Part shown: positions 25,116-34,252 of the stretch, piece after piece
Numbering within the stretch: position 1 is the first letter of the stretch
How the letters are laid out: every line of letters starts with the position of its first letter
Source: Spirochaetales bacterium
Lineage (GTDB): Bacteria > Spirochaetota > JAAYUW01
Direction of reading: 5' to 3'
NCBI GenBank assembly: GCA_012797605.1
Contig: JAAZOT010000096.1
Span: 1-42,411 of the forward strand
Length of the DNA stretch: 42,411 nucleotides
Made by a program: the position numbers and the translations under genes
Notes under the pieces: generated by a model
Databases searched by the model: none
What the model was told of the DNA's origin: nothing
The model's input: only the letters and a program-made list of their open reading frames with translations

Positions 25116-27434
25116 ATGAATGATGAAAATTTTAATGAACTTTTAAAATATTTTTTTGAAGAAGCTTATCAAATAATTGATCAGTTAGAAAAATCAATAC
25201 TAGAATTAGAAAAAGATTATTCCAACAAAGATATTATCAATGAAATTTTCAGAAATGCTCATACCTTAAAGGGTTCTTCTGGATCTATGGGTTTTAAAGA
25301 AATAAATGAATTCGCTCATCTGCTAGAAGATTCATTTGACTATTTAAGGGGTGAAAAAAATGTTGTTTTAAATTCTGATATCATAGATATCCTTCTTGAA
25401 AGTGTCGATGTGATTAAAAAAATGATTCAAGCAAGAAATGATTCCAAAGTTTATGATGATGACAACTCTGAAATCATAGAAAAGATTCATAGTATTCCAT
25501 CTTTAATATCTACAGGTTTTAAGGCTGACAATAAAAATGAACCTAGTAAAAAAGATGAGAAAAATGAAAGCTTTGTAGATTTAATTATTAACTCTACAGA
25601 ATTGGAAATATTTAAAAATCAGATAAAACCAGGCTTTAATTTATATAAAATTGTTGTTGAATTTAATGAAGAAGATCCGATGGCTATTGTTGGACCATTA
25701 CAGGTTTATTCATCTTTAAGAGACTTGGGGATAATATTAAAAACCACTCCAACCATTAATGAAATGAATCAAGACAAGTTTTATAAATTTTCTATTTATC
25801 TTTTCATTTCAGATAAGGATAAAGATTCTATAAAAAAATTTATAGATATCCCTGATATTGTTAGTGAGTTAGAAATTAATCAATTAACTTTTGAAAATTT
25901 AAAATCATTTGTCAAAGATAAATCCTCAGATGATGGATCTATGGGTGTGAATAATTATGAATCAAAAAATGAAGAAAATATTGGCGAAAGGATTGAAGAA
26001 AAAATTTTTTCAAAAGAAGAAATTGATAGTAATATAAATATTCCTCGTGATTTAAAAGAAGCAGTTACAAAAGCATCGACTATTTTAAGGGTTGATTCAA
26101 ATAGAATAGATGAATTGTTAAACCTTGTATCTCAAATAGTAATAAATAAAGCAGCCTTAATAGAATACTCTTCAAAAATTATTAATCAGGTATATTCTTT
26201 TGATATTTTAAGCTCAGATTCTTCCAGTTTAGTAAGTTATTTAAGTACCATTATTGATTCTGAAGAAGACTCTTTAATCTTGTCTAAAAAGCAGGTTGAG
26301 AGGATTTTAAATTTGCTAAGTCAATCAAATTTAATAGTAGATAATATCAAAAATAGCACTAACTCTCTATCAAATGAATTGCAAGTATATTCACGAACTG
26401 TTAATCTTTTACAAGAAGGAGTCATGAAGATAAGAATGGTTCCAATAGAACAAATGCTTAGTAGGTTTCCAAGAATCATAAGGGATCTTTCAAAAAAGCT
26501 AAATAAAGAAGTTGAAATAATAATGGAAGGGGAGGATACAGAATTAGATAAATCAATAATAGAGGAATTATTTGATCCTGTCATGCATATACTTAGAAAT
26601 TGCATGGATCATGGTATTGAAGATGTTACTACAAGAGAAAATCTTGGCAAAAAAAGAAAAGGAACGATAAAAATTTCTGCTAAGAACGAAGGGAATATAA
26701 TAAAAATTTCTATAGAAGATGATGGTGGTGGAATAAATGCAGAAAAAGTCAGAAAGAAAGCAATTGAAAAAAAGATTATAAGCGAAAATAGAATTTTATC
26801 ATTACAGGATATATATGATCTGATCTTTACACCTGGTTTTTCTACTGCAGATAAAGTATCTGATGTGTCTGGAAGAGGAGTCGGTTTAGATGTCGTAAAA
26901 AAAGCACTTGAAAACTTAAATGGAACAATTCAGATAGAAAGTGAACCTAAAAAATTTACAAGATTTATAATTAAAATTCCTCTTACACTCGCCATAATAC
27001 AAGCTCTATTAGTATATGTCGCAGACGAAATCTATGCTTTACCCATAAGTAACATAATAGAAACAAAAAGAATTTTTGAGAATGAGATAATAAAAATAGA
27101 AGGAAAAAATGCTATAAAGATTAGAGAGGAATTTGTTTCAGTTATCTTCTTAAACGAGATATTTAATTTAAATAAGGATGAATCAAAAAACTTTAGTTAC
27201 CTTATAGTTGTAGGTGTGGGAGATAAAAAGATTGGTGTTGTCGTTGATTCTCTAATAGGTAGTCAAGATATAGTAATAAAACCTTTAAGGAATTCATTTA
27301 CAAAAGTACCAGCCATAGCTGGTTCAGCAATATTGGGAAATGGAGCAATCGCTTTAATAATAGATATAAATCAGTTAATTTTAAGTGAATATAAAAATGA
27401 GATATCTGAATTAGATATAAATTCAAGAATTTAA
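25116..27434 (+). CDS. cheA: chemotaxis histidine kinase CheA
   Basis: CheA phosphorylates the motility and adaptation response regulators under chemoreceptor control. All five domains are present in 772 residues. P1 is an HPt domain with phospho-accepting His49 in FRNAHTLKGSSGSMGF. A P2-like regulator-docking domain covers about 150-265, and P3 dimerisation about 335-435. P4 ATPase has HILRNCMDHGIED, IEDDGGGI and GRGVGLDVVKKAL. P5 is a CheW-like domain at the C-terminus. It heads a cheA-cheX-cheW set with gaps of 13 and 15 bases. No cheY, cheB, cheR or receptor gene is in the window. Confidence 0.97.
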   Translation: MNDENFNELLKYFFEEAYQIIDQLEKSILELEKDYSNKDIINEIFRNAHTLKGSSGSMGFKEINEFAHLLEDSFDYLRGEKNVVLNSDIIDILLESVDVIKKMIQARNDSKVYDDDNSEIIEKIHSIPSLISTGFKADNKNEPSKKDEKNESFVDLIINSTELEIFKNQIKPGFNLYKIVVEFNEEDPMAIVGPLQVYSSLRDLGIILKTTPTINEMNQDKFYKFSIYLFISDKDKDSIKKFIDIPDIVSELEINQLTFENLKSFVKDKSSDDGSMGVNNYESKNEENIGERIEEKIFSKEEIDSNINIPRDLKEAVTKASTILRVDSNRIDELLNLVSQIVINKAALIEYSSKIINQVYSFDILSSDSSSLVSYLSTIIDSEEDSLILSKKQVERILNLLSQSNLIVDNIKNSTNSLSNELQVYSRTVNLLQEGVMKIRMVPIEQMLSRFPRIIRDLSKKLNKEVEIIMEGEDTELDKSIIEELFDPVMHILRNCMDHGIEDVTTRENLGKKRKGTIKISAKNEGNIIKISIEDDGGGINAEKVRKKAIEKKIISENRILSLQDIYDLIFTPGFSTADKVSDVSGRGVGLDVVKKALENLNGTIQIESEPKKFTRFIIKIPLTLAIIQALLVYVADEIYALPISNIIETKRIFENEIIKIEGKNAIKIREEFVSVIFLNEIFNLNKDESKNFSYLIVVGVGDKKIGVVVDSLIGSQDIVIKPLRNSFTKVPAIAGSAILGNGAIALIIDINQLILSEYKNEISELDINSRI

Positions 27435-27447
27435 TTTTGGAGGATAT

Positions 27448-27909
27448 ATGAATATCGATTTTATAAATCCTTTTGTTGAAGCTTCCTATGAAATACTTAA
27501 AGAAGTTTTACAAGTTGAAATAAAAAGAGAAGATATCTATTTAAAAAGTAGAGTTTCAAATATTAAAGGTATTGCCGCATTGATAGGTTTACTTGGACAA
27601 GCTGAAGGAAGGCTAATTCTTGATATGTCTCCAGAAACTGCAGTTCAAATTGCATCCAAAATGGTTGGTGAAAATTTTAATGCAGTTGACGAAATGGTTG
27701 TTAATGTTATCACAGAAGTTGCCAACATGATTACTGCAAATGCAATAACAAAACTTCACAATAGAGGTTACAATTTAGATCTTACCCCCCCTACAATTAT
27801 TAAAGGAAATGATATAGAAATTACAGATAAAGATTTAGAAGCCCTTGTAGTCCCTTTAAGAATGCAATATGGGCTTGTAGAGATAAATGTGGCAACCAAA
27901 GAAAAATAA
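27448..27909 (+). CDS. cheX: CheX-type phosphatase of CheY-P
   Basis: CheX removes phosphate from CheY-P to reset the flagellar switch, a role seen in spirochaetes and Thermotoga. This 153-residue protein has the family start NPFVEASYEILKEVL, the central AALIGLLGQAEGRLILDM, and the catalytic ExxN motif in VITEVANMITANA. The GGAGGA ribosome site is strong. It sits between cheA and cheW; in well-known spirochaete operons cheW precedes cheX, so the order here is swapped. Confidence 0.93.
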   Translation: MNIDFINPFVEASYEILKEVLQVEIKREDIYLKSRVSNIKGIAALIGLLGQAEGRLILDMSPETAVQIASKMVGENFNAVDEMVVNVITEVANMITANAITKLHNRGYNLDLTPPTIIKGNDIEITDKDLEALVVPLRMQYGLVEINVATKEK

Positions 27910-27924
27910 TTTTAGGTGATAATT

Positions 27925-28374
27925 ATGAAGCAAAAATTTGTTACCTTTTTATTAGGTGATCGACTTTATGGTCTTGATATTATGAAAGTTAAAGGCATAG
28001 AAAAAGTAGAAAATATTTATATAATTCCAAATATGCCTAAATCGATAAGAGGGGTTTTTAAATTAAGAAATTCTATTATACCTATAATAGATTTGAAAAA
28101 AAGATTTACATTTGAGGAAGATCAAACAAATTTAGATATAATCATTTTAGTTAAAACCAATGAAATGGAATTAGGCATTTTAATTGATAAAGTAAAAATG
28201 GTTTTTGAAATAGAAGAATCAAATATACAGACACCGCCAATATTAAATAGTGGAATCAATAGAGATTATTTAAAGGGAATCACTAAAATAGATGATAAGG
28301 ATTTACTAATGATCATCGATTTAGACAAATTATTTTCTAAAGAAGAATTACTATCATTAAAATCTCATCTCTAA
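27925..28374 (+). CDS. cheW: chemotaxis coupling protein CheW
   Basis: CheW links chemoreceptors to CheA in the membrane-associated array. This 149-residue protein is one CheW beta-barrel domain with FLLGDRLYGLDIMKVKGI, MPKSIRGVFKLRNSIIPIID (the receptor-contact Arg region), ILVKTNEMELGILIDKV and DDKDLLMIIDLDKL. ATG 27925 has an AGGTGA site six bases upstream and is preferred to the in-frame GTG at 27916, which overlaps that site. It closes the che set and is followed by a 139-base A/T-rich gap before the next plus-strand gene. Confidence 0.94.
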   Translation: MKQKFVTFLLGDRLYGLDIMKVKGIEKVENIYIIPNMPKSIRGVFKLRNSIIPIIDLKKRFTFEEDQTNLDIIILVKTNEMELGILIDKVKMVFEIEESNIQTPPILNSGINRDYLKGITKIDDKDLLMIIDLDKLFSKEELLSLKSHL

Positions 28375-28513
28375 CAATTTTTCAAAACTAAAAAATTCAA
28401 CCGATATTAATAGTAGTTTTATCAATAAATTTATCTTATTTAATAATATTGAGCTATAATTTAAATTGACTACTTTTATTGCTTGTTAACATTGAAAGAT
28501 TAAAGGATAATCT

Positions 28514-30031
28514 ATGATTAAAATAAGAAATAACAGAAAGATTCTTATTTTTACTCTTATATCTATCTTAATTATATTTCTGTTCTTATATATACTTAAC
28601 AGAAACAACTCAATAATAAAGGCTCAAAATGGAAATGATTCAAGTTCAATATATTTAGCTGCTTTGGAAAGCTTTGAAAAACAAAATTATTCATACTCTA
28701 TCGAGTTGTTCAAAAAATACTTATCCTTAAATCCTCCTTTGGCAAATAAATCTTCATCAATGTATTATATGGCAATCGCCTATTTTTTTCTATCAAACTA
28801 TAATTTAAGTGAAGTTTGTTTTTTAGATGCAATGTCGGGAGTAATCTCAGATCAACAAAGAGCTATTTCACTATATTTTCTTGGAAGAATTAAATATTTA
28901 CAAAAAAATTATAACTATGCTATTTCATATTTTAAAAATTTTCTAGATTCTTCTGGCAATCAATCTCTGATAATAAACGCTTATTTCTTTTTATGGCAAT
29001 CTTATCTTAATAAAAAAGATAATGTATACGCAGAAAAATATAGGAGTTTGTTTGAAAAAGAGGTAGCCAAAGGTGAGATTCTCTATTTTTCAAAAGAGAA
29101 GACTAATGGAAAGACAGAATTCGATCTACAAAAATATGCTGAAATATATGAGATGCTATATATAAATCAAACTTTGATAAATCAATATAAAGATATAATA
29201 ATTGAACTTACTAAAAAACTTGAAAGTACTAGTCTTCTTCCTCCAATAAACGAAAGCGAGGAAAGATATCGAGAACTATATGAAAAAGGTCAAAATGAAT
29301 ATAAAAGCTTGGAAAATAAATATTTAGAACTTCAAAAAAAATATGATTCATTGAAGACTAACTATGATGTAATACAGAAAGACTATTCTACATTAAAGAA
29401 TAAATATGATTCCCTCCAAATCGCTTATAATGAATTACAAAAACAATATATTAGTTTTCAGTCTGAGTATGAAAACTTAAAGCAAAAACTTTCAGAAGGT
29501 TCTAAACTAGAACAAGAATATGCAAAACTTTTTTCAGATTACAATGAATTATTGAAAAAATATAATGAGTTAAATGAAAAGGTTAATAGTGGATTAGTTT
29601 CTATTTCAAATGATGAATTAGAAAAATTGAAAAAAGAAAATGAAGAATTAAAAAATACTATCATTGATAAAGAAAATAATATTACTTTGCTTAATGAGCA
29701 AATCTCAGATCTTGAATCAAAAATAGAAGAGATTTTATCAGGAGCAGAAAATTCAATAGTTCAAGCGTATGAATCAAAATTTTTAGAATTAAGAAAAAAA
29801 GAGTCAGAATTGAATAATATGTTAAAACAGTTGCAAGAAAAAGAGAAAAAATTAACAGACCTTGAAAATAAGCTTAATGAAAAGGAAAGCCAACTAAATT
29901 TGATTGAAAAAAAACTAAACAGATATTCTATGGTTATAGATTTAAAACTCAGATTACTATCTTCTCTTGTGGACTTCATAATGAAAAAATTTGAGCTATT
30001 TCTTAAAATCACCTCATCGCTAAATCAATAA
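28514..30031 (+). CDS. membrane-anchored TPR and coiled-coil protein
   Basis: This 505-residue protein has a signal anchor (about 9-29), then three or four TPR-like repeats (about 46-185), then a long coiled coil (about 210-475). From residue 263 to 319 a tyrosine occurs every seven residues, nine in a row, mostly in Y-x-x-L-x-x-K heptads, and three more follow at 336, 343 and 350. A second coiled coil rich in Glu and Lys covers about 367-475. A periplasmic scaffold or adaptor role is inferred. No enzyme motif is seen. It lies 139 bases after cheW and 19 bases before another envelope coiled-coil gene. Confidence 0.8.
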   Translation: MIKIRNNRKILIFTLISILIIFLFLYILNRNNSIIKAQNGNDSSSIYLAALESFEKQNYSYSIELFKKYLSLNPPLANKSSSMYYMAIAYFFLSNYNLSEVCFLDAMSGVISDQQRAISLYFLGRIKYLQKNYNYAISYFKNFLDSSGNQSLIINAYFFLWQSYLNKKDNVYAEKYRSLFEKEVAKGEILYFSKEKTNGKTEFDLQKYAEIYEMLYINQTLINQYKDIIIELTKKLESTSLLPPINESEERYRELYEKGQNEYKSLENKYLELQKKYDSLKTNYDVIQKDYSTLKNKYDSLQIAYNELQKQYISFQSEYENLKQKLSEGSKLEQEYAKLFSDYNELLKKYNELNEKVNSGLVSISNDELEKLKKENEELKNTIIDKENNITLLNEQISDLESKIEEILSGAENSIVQAYESKFLELRKKESELNNMLKQLQEKEKKLTDLENKLNEKESQLNLIEKKLNRYSMVIDLKLRLLSSLVDFIMKKFELFLKITSSLNQ

Positions 30032-30050
30032 TTAATTTAGAAGGATTAAA

Positions 30051-31241
30051 ATGGAAAAAATAAAAATTAAAATATGGGTAGTAGCAATTTTTATCTGTAT
30101 TTTTTTTGTTTTGCTTAATATAAATTTAAGTCTATTAAAAGCTCAATCATCAACTTTAGAAAATGATTTATATAAAATTGTTCCTGATGCTAAGACCGGA
30201 ATGATAAATGTTTATATTAAAAAACTCAATACTTATGCATTGTATTATAGTATACCTTCCTCTTCTAAGATTCTATTAAAATATGATAACTTTCAATACT
30301 TACTAGAATCTACTGGCTCTATCATTCAAGATTTTTCAATTCAAGATAATAAACTTGTATATAAATGGGGTACCAAGTTTGTCAATTTAATAGAAACAGT
30401 AGAATTTGTAAATCTTGATCAATTTAATATTGGAATTCAGGTCACTATTGAAGTAAGAAATTTAGATAGCAGAGGACATTTTTTAGCTATAGGAATACTA
30501 TTTGATACATATTTAGGAGAAAATTATAATAAACCATTTCAGATCAGCAATCTTGGAATAATAGATAGTGAACAATATTTTTCCAAGTCTTCCATACCTA
30601 TGACAATTTTTTCTCTAGATAATCCAAATAATCCAGTAGTCGGATTAATTTTTTATCCAAGAAAAGCTGGAATAACATCACCAGATAAAATAATTATTGC
30701 CAACTATGATGAATTATTAAATAATTTCTGGAATTTTTCTTATGTTAAAGGTAGAAACTTCAGTTCTCAATATAAAAGACAGGATGCGGCAGTCGGTTAT
30801 ATATATGATGAGTCTTTTATAAACACAAACCAAGCTAAATCTATAAGTTTTCTTTTAGGTTTTTACCCTATTAAAAAATCTTCTGAGACAGAAGAAATAA
30901 AAAGTGAAGTAGAGGATGAAAAGGGTGATAAAGTGACTCCTGAAGATGTTGACTCTAAAATAAAAGAATTAAAAGCTTATCTTGAGGAACAGATAAAAAC
31001 CTTAAATGACAAATTGGAAGAACTTAATAAGAAATATGAAAATATTGCAGCGATGGATAGCGCTTTTTTCTCTGGTCAAGATTTAATAAAAGTTGCAATG
31101 GAACTATTAACAGAAATTACTTCTTTAGAGACTAAAATACAGGAGCTTAATGACGAAGAATTCAATCAATTATATATGGATTTATTAAATAGATTGGAAG
31201 AATTAATTCAAAAATTAAATGAACTTATAAATTCTGCTTAA
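30051..31241 (+). CDS. exported protein with beta-rich domain and C-terminal coiled coil
   Basis: I do not recognise this 396-residue protein. It has a signal peptide (about 10-32, ending LLKAQS) and a beta-strand-rich central domain (about 40-280) with SRGHFLAIGILFDTYLGENY and VVGLIFYPRKAGI. An acidic linker leads to a Leu-Glu-Lys coiled coil (about 300-395). It follows the TPR/coiled-coil gene by 19 bases with an AGAAGGA ribosome site, so the two are probably cotranscribed and may interact through their coiled coils; that interaction is inference. Confidence 0.75.
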   Translation: MEKIKIKIWVVAIFICIFFVLLNINLSLLKAQSSTLENDLYKIVPDAKTGMINVYIKKLNTYALYYSIPSSSKILLKYDNFQYLLESTGSIIQDFSIQDNKLVYKWGTKFVNLIETVEFVNLDQFNIGIQVTIEVRNLDSRGHFLAIGILFDTYLGENYNKPFQISNLGIIDSEQYFSKSSIPMTIFSLDNPNNPVVGLIFYPRKAGITSPDKIIIANYDELLNNFWNFSYVKGRNFSSQYKRQDAAVGYIYDESFINTNQAKSISFLLGFYPIKKSSETEEIKSEVEDEKGDKVTPEDVDSKIKELKAYLEEQIKTLNDKLEELNKKYENIAAMDSAFFSGQDLIKVAMELLTEITSLETKIQELNDEEFNQLYMDLLNRLEELIQKLNELINSA

Positions 31242-31303
31242 TTAGTTTTTTCAATTAAACTTTTATTACCCTTTGTCCTATTAATGGTAAAAGACAAAAG
31301 AAA

Positions 31304-32125
31304 TTATAAGAGACTCTCGTTAGATTTATTTAAATTTTTTTTAATTTGATTGGAAGAAACAATGGGTTTTTTACCAAGCTTTTCCATCAATTCAATTGCA
31401 TTAATTACAGCTTTCGCCTTATAGTGATTATTGAAACTTATTATTATTTTCTCTGATTTATTTTTGACAATTGCATCTTTTAACTCATCTATTTCTTTTT
31501 CGGTGTATGTATAATTATATCTTTCATAACTTTCAATATTATCAGAAAACCAAGTATCTTTTTTTCTTCCATGAAAACGAAAATACGAGATTTTATCATT
31601 TGTACATATAGTTGTTAGTGAAAGGTTATATGATATCTGTGGTTGATCTATATTAACAAAAATAAGATTGTTATCTTTGCAAAAATTTAAGAAAGTATCT
31701 TCCATAAAGGATTTATGTCTAACTTCTATAGCAATATTAATGTTGGAAGATAGCTTTTTAATATTTTCAATTTTTTTAAGATTTTCTTTATCGTTGTGAA
31801 ATGAATAGGGGAATTGGAACAATATACATAATAGTTTATCCTCAAGTATTTTTGTAAGTTCAAAAAAAGATATTAACTCATTACTTGACCAATTGTTTTG
31901 GTGTGTAAAGGTTTTATTTGCTTTAATCGATACCATAAAATCTTTTTTTAATCTTTTTGAAAAAGATGTAAAAAATTGTTTTTCTGGGATTGAATAAAAG
32001 GTTGAATTAATCTCAACAAAATTAAAAATGGAACTGTAATATTCTAGTTTATCTTTTGCTTTTGGATAGAAAATTCCTTCCCAATCTCTGTAACTAAAAC
32101 CTGCTGTTCCAATATAATAGTCCAT
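31304..32125 (-). CDS. DUF72 domain protein (YecE-like)
   Basis: This 273-residue protein matches the DUF72 family from its first residues: YIGTAGFSYRDWEGIFYP, then FNFVEINSTFYSIP, FMVSIKANKTFTHQ, LLCILFQFPYSF, IAIEVRHKSF and YFRFHGRKKD. The family has a TIM-barrel-like fold related to xylose-isomerase-type barrels, but no established biochemical activity. A strong AAAGGAT ribosome site precedes the ATG. It stands alone on the minus strand, with its end facing the coiled-coil gene pair and its start divergent from the FecR gene. Confidence 0.92.
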   Translation of the reverse strand: MDYYIGTAGFSYRDWEGIFYPKAKDKLEYYSSIFNFVEINSTFYSIPEKQFFTSFSKRLKKDFMVSIKANKTFTHQNNWSSNELISFFELTKILEDKLLCILFQFPYSFHNDKENLKKIENIKKLSSNINIAIEVRHKSFMEDTFLNFCKDNNLIFVNIDQPQISYNLSLTTICTNDKISYFRFHGRKKDTWFSDNIESYERYNYTYTEKEIDELKDAIVKNKSEKIIISFNNHYKAKAVINAIELMEKLGKKPIVSSNQIKKNLNKSNESLL

Positions 32126-32262
32126 AAAGATCCTTTACTTTTTATAATAAATTATGAAAACTTCTTCAATATTTTCTCTTTAATATTATAGTTGTTTTTT
32201 TTAATAATTGCAATATTAAATTAAATATAGTTCAAAATAGTTATAAAATATAAAGGTTTTAT

Positions 32263-33291
32263 ATGAAAAATTCAATTATTATTAAGCTAAATATATTTTT
32301 TATTCTTTTTATTATTTTTATTCTTTTTATTTCTGCTGCTGCTACTAAAGATACAGATATTTTTGGAAAAGTAACTTTGGTATTAGGGGATGTTCAGATT
32401 TATTCACTTAATGATAGCAAACCTTCTTCTTTAAAAATTAATACCAATATTTTACTTGGAGATACTATTGAAACTGGTAAAGAATCAAAAGCAGAAATAG
32501 TCATGACTGATAACAAAACAAAAATCATAATAATGGAAAAAACGAAGGTTAAACTTTCTTCACTTATTAATCCAGATAAACAAAAACAAACAATTATTTC
32601 CATATTATTTGGTTCGATAAATTCAATAGTTCAAAAATTATCTGGTTCATCGACATATATTATTCAAACTCCTAATGGTTCAGCTTCTGTTAGAGGAACA
32701 GAATTTATTGTCAGTGTATCTGATACAATTGATACTGTTGTAAGTGTTACAGATGGCGAAGTTGTTTATCAAAAGGAAGAAGAGGGTCAGTATTTTAGTA
32801 TAACTCAAAATCAGTACTGTATTTCAGAAATAGACAAGTCTCCAAATATTTCATCTGGTGAATTTGAAAATGAAACTTGGTTAACTGAGAGGAACAATCA
32901 ATTTGAGCAAAATTCAGCAGCAAAATCAGATATAATCGCAGCAAATTTATTCAATATAGTCAAAACAATAGGAACTTTAGTTTATGCTGTTCAAGATTTT
33001 GTAAATAATTCGCTGGTATTTAAACTATTAACAAAAAGGTTGACTCCCTTTGAAATTTTTCAGTTTGCTTCACAAAAGGCAGGTATACTTCAAAGGGTAT
33101 ATGAGTTTTATTTTAGATTAAATTTATATGATACTATAGTATTAGGTTTTTATAGATTCTTCGATTTTTTATCAAGGACAAATTCAAATTTTATAGAAAC
33201 AAGAGACAGATGCTGGCAATCACATTTGAATTTATCAAATTGGATATCGAAGATTGTAGAACTGTATAGAATTATTTGGTTGTTTTATTAA
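32263..33291 (+). CDS. FecR domain protein
   Basis: This exported 342-residue protein has a signal peptide (about 8-28, ending SAAA) and a FecR domain (PF04773, about 33-175). Characteristic parts are GKVTLVLGDVQIYS, LLGDTIETGKESKAEIVM, and TPNGSASVRGTEFIVSV followed by VVSVTDGEVVYQ. In classical systems FecR is an anti-sigma regulator; stand-alone periplasmic versions like this one are common in spirochaetes and have unknown roles. The C-terminal 150 residues are helical and aromatic-rich without recognised motifs. No sigma factor or TonB receptor is adjacent. A strong terminator follows the stop immediately. Confidence 0.88.
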   Translation: MKNSIIIKLNIFFILFIIFILFISAAATKDTDIFGKVTLVLGDVQIYSLNDSKPSSLKINTNILLGDTIETGKESKAEIVMTDNKTKIIIMEKTKVKLSSLINPDKQKQTIISILFGSINSIVQKLSGSSTYIIQTPNGSASVRGTEFIVSVSDTIDTVVSVTDGEVVYQKEEEGQYFSITQNQYCISEIDKSPNISSGEFENETWLTERNNQFEQNSAAKSDIIAANLFNIVKTIGTLVYAVQDFVNNSLVFKLLTKRLTPFEIFQFASQKAGILQRVYEFYFRLNLYDTIVLGFYRFFDFLSRTNSNFIETRDRCWQSHLNLSNWISKIVELYRIIWLFY

Positions 33292-33322
33292 AAAAAAGGC
33301 GGCAAAAGGTACCGCCTTTTTT
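33292..33322 (+). terminator. intrinsic terminator after the FecR gene
   Basis: GGCGG (33298-33302) pairs with CCGCC (33312-33316), extended by A6/T6 flanks, with a 9-base loop and six T at the end. It begins one base after the FecR stop. The A-tract upstream means it could also serve the convergent minus-strand gene at 33375. Confidence 0.9.
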
Positions 33323-33374
33323 ACAGTTTTGCAAGAAGATTTTCTAACAGATAAAATTAAAATAATATTTTTAA

Positions 33375-34076
33375 TTAGTTATTATAATTAAATCCTGCCA
33401 TCATCAAAAAGCTCATGATACCATAATGAACCATAGGAAACTGAGTCAATCTAGTCTTTATATATTCCAGTCTTGAAAGATAGCTTGATAATTGTAAATC
33501 TGTAATAATCCCTGCATCCTTAAGTGCTTTTCCAAGGGATATTTCTGCATCAATGACCTTTAATACATCAGGTGTTAGACTCTTAAATGCTTGAATTTGT
33601 GCATCTGTTAGCTGATTTTGATACATTGGACCAAAACCCTGACCAAAACCTGGCGCTCCTGCTGGTGGATTCCCTTGATTAGGTTGTCCTTGGTTGTTTT
33701 GTGGACCTTGTCCCGATGGTTGATTTGATTGACCAGCAAAGGGTGGTTGGTTTTTAGGTCCTTTAAAACCCATCCCTCCAAAAAAAGGTAAATATATTGT
33801 TTTGGTTTTCATAATTTGAGAATAAGCAGCATCAATATTTTTGATTATACTTTCAGCATAATAATTGCTAATTATACCAGAAGAAACTTCTTTGCTAATA
33901 AGATTTTTTAATGACTCATAAAGGTTTTTAATAGCAGGTTCGACTTTTTTATAAGAATTAGTATCAAGCTGAATTTTTACCTGGTTAGAGCCTCTTCCTC
34001 TTGCAAAAGCTGTAAATGTAATTGCGAGAACAAGAATCAGCACAATTGAAATGACTGTTAAAGTTTTTCTTTTCAT
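33375..34076 (-). CDS. small secreted protein with Gln/Asn/Gly/Pro-rich linker
   Basis: I do not recognise this 233-residue protein. It has a Sec signal peptide (about 5-26, ending AFA). Two helical segments follow, about 45-88 and 155-212, separated by a low-complexity linker (about 100-152) rich in Gln, Asn, Gly and Pro. The two segments look alike: NLISKEVSSGIISNYYAESIIKN compares with a DAEISLGKALKDAGIITDLQ stretch, suggesting duplication of a short helical hairpin like those in DUF2680-type proteins. A perfect AAAGGAGG ribosome site suggests high expression. It is a single gene between two terminated plus-strand genes. Confidence 0.75.
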   Translation of the reverse strand: MKRKTLTVISIVLILVLAITFTAFARGRGSNQVKIQLDTNSYKKVEPAIKNLYESLKNLISKEVSSGIISNYYAESIIKNIDAAYSQIMKTKTIYLPFFGGMGFKGPKNQPPFAGQSNQPSGQGPQNNQGQPNQGNPPAGAPGFGQGFGPMYQNQLTDAQIQAFKSLTPDVLKVIDAEISLGKALKDAGIITDLQLSSYLSRLEYIKTRLTQFPMVHYGIMSFLMMAGFNYNN

Positions 34077-34252
34077 GATTTCCTCCTTTCATCGATTAGA
34101 AAGTAGAATTAAATTATGAAAAAATTATGAAGAGATAATGGAATAGAGGTGAAATATTTAAGGAATAAATTTTTATTTGACTAAAATACATTTTTTATTA
34201 GTTTTAGAGAAATCGGCAAAAAATAAAAAATTAATAATTTGGAGGATAAACC

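Noticed and set aside
28467-28493. TTGACT with TAACAT before the TPR/coiled-coil gene
   Set aside because: The spacer is about 15 bases and the boxes are imperfect in A/T-rich sequence.
34177-34204. TTGACT with a TAGTTT as promoter of ppdK
   Set aside because: The -10 box matches consensus at only three positions; not strong enough to list as a feature.
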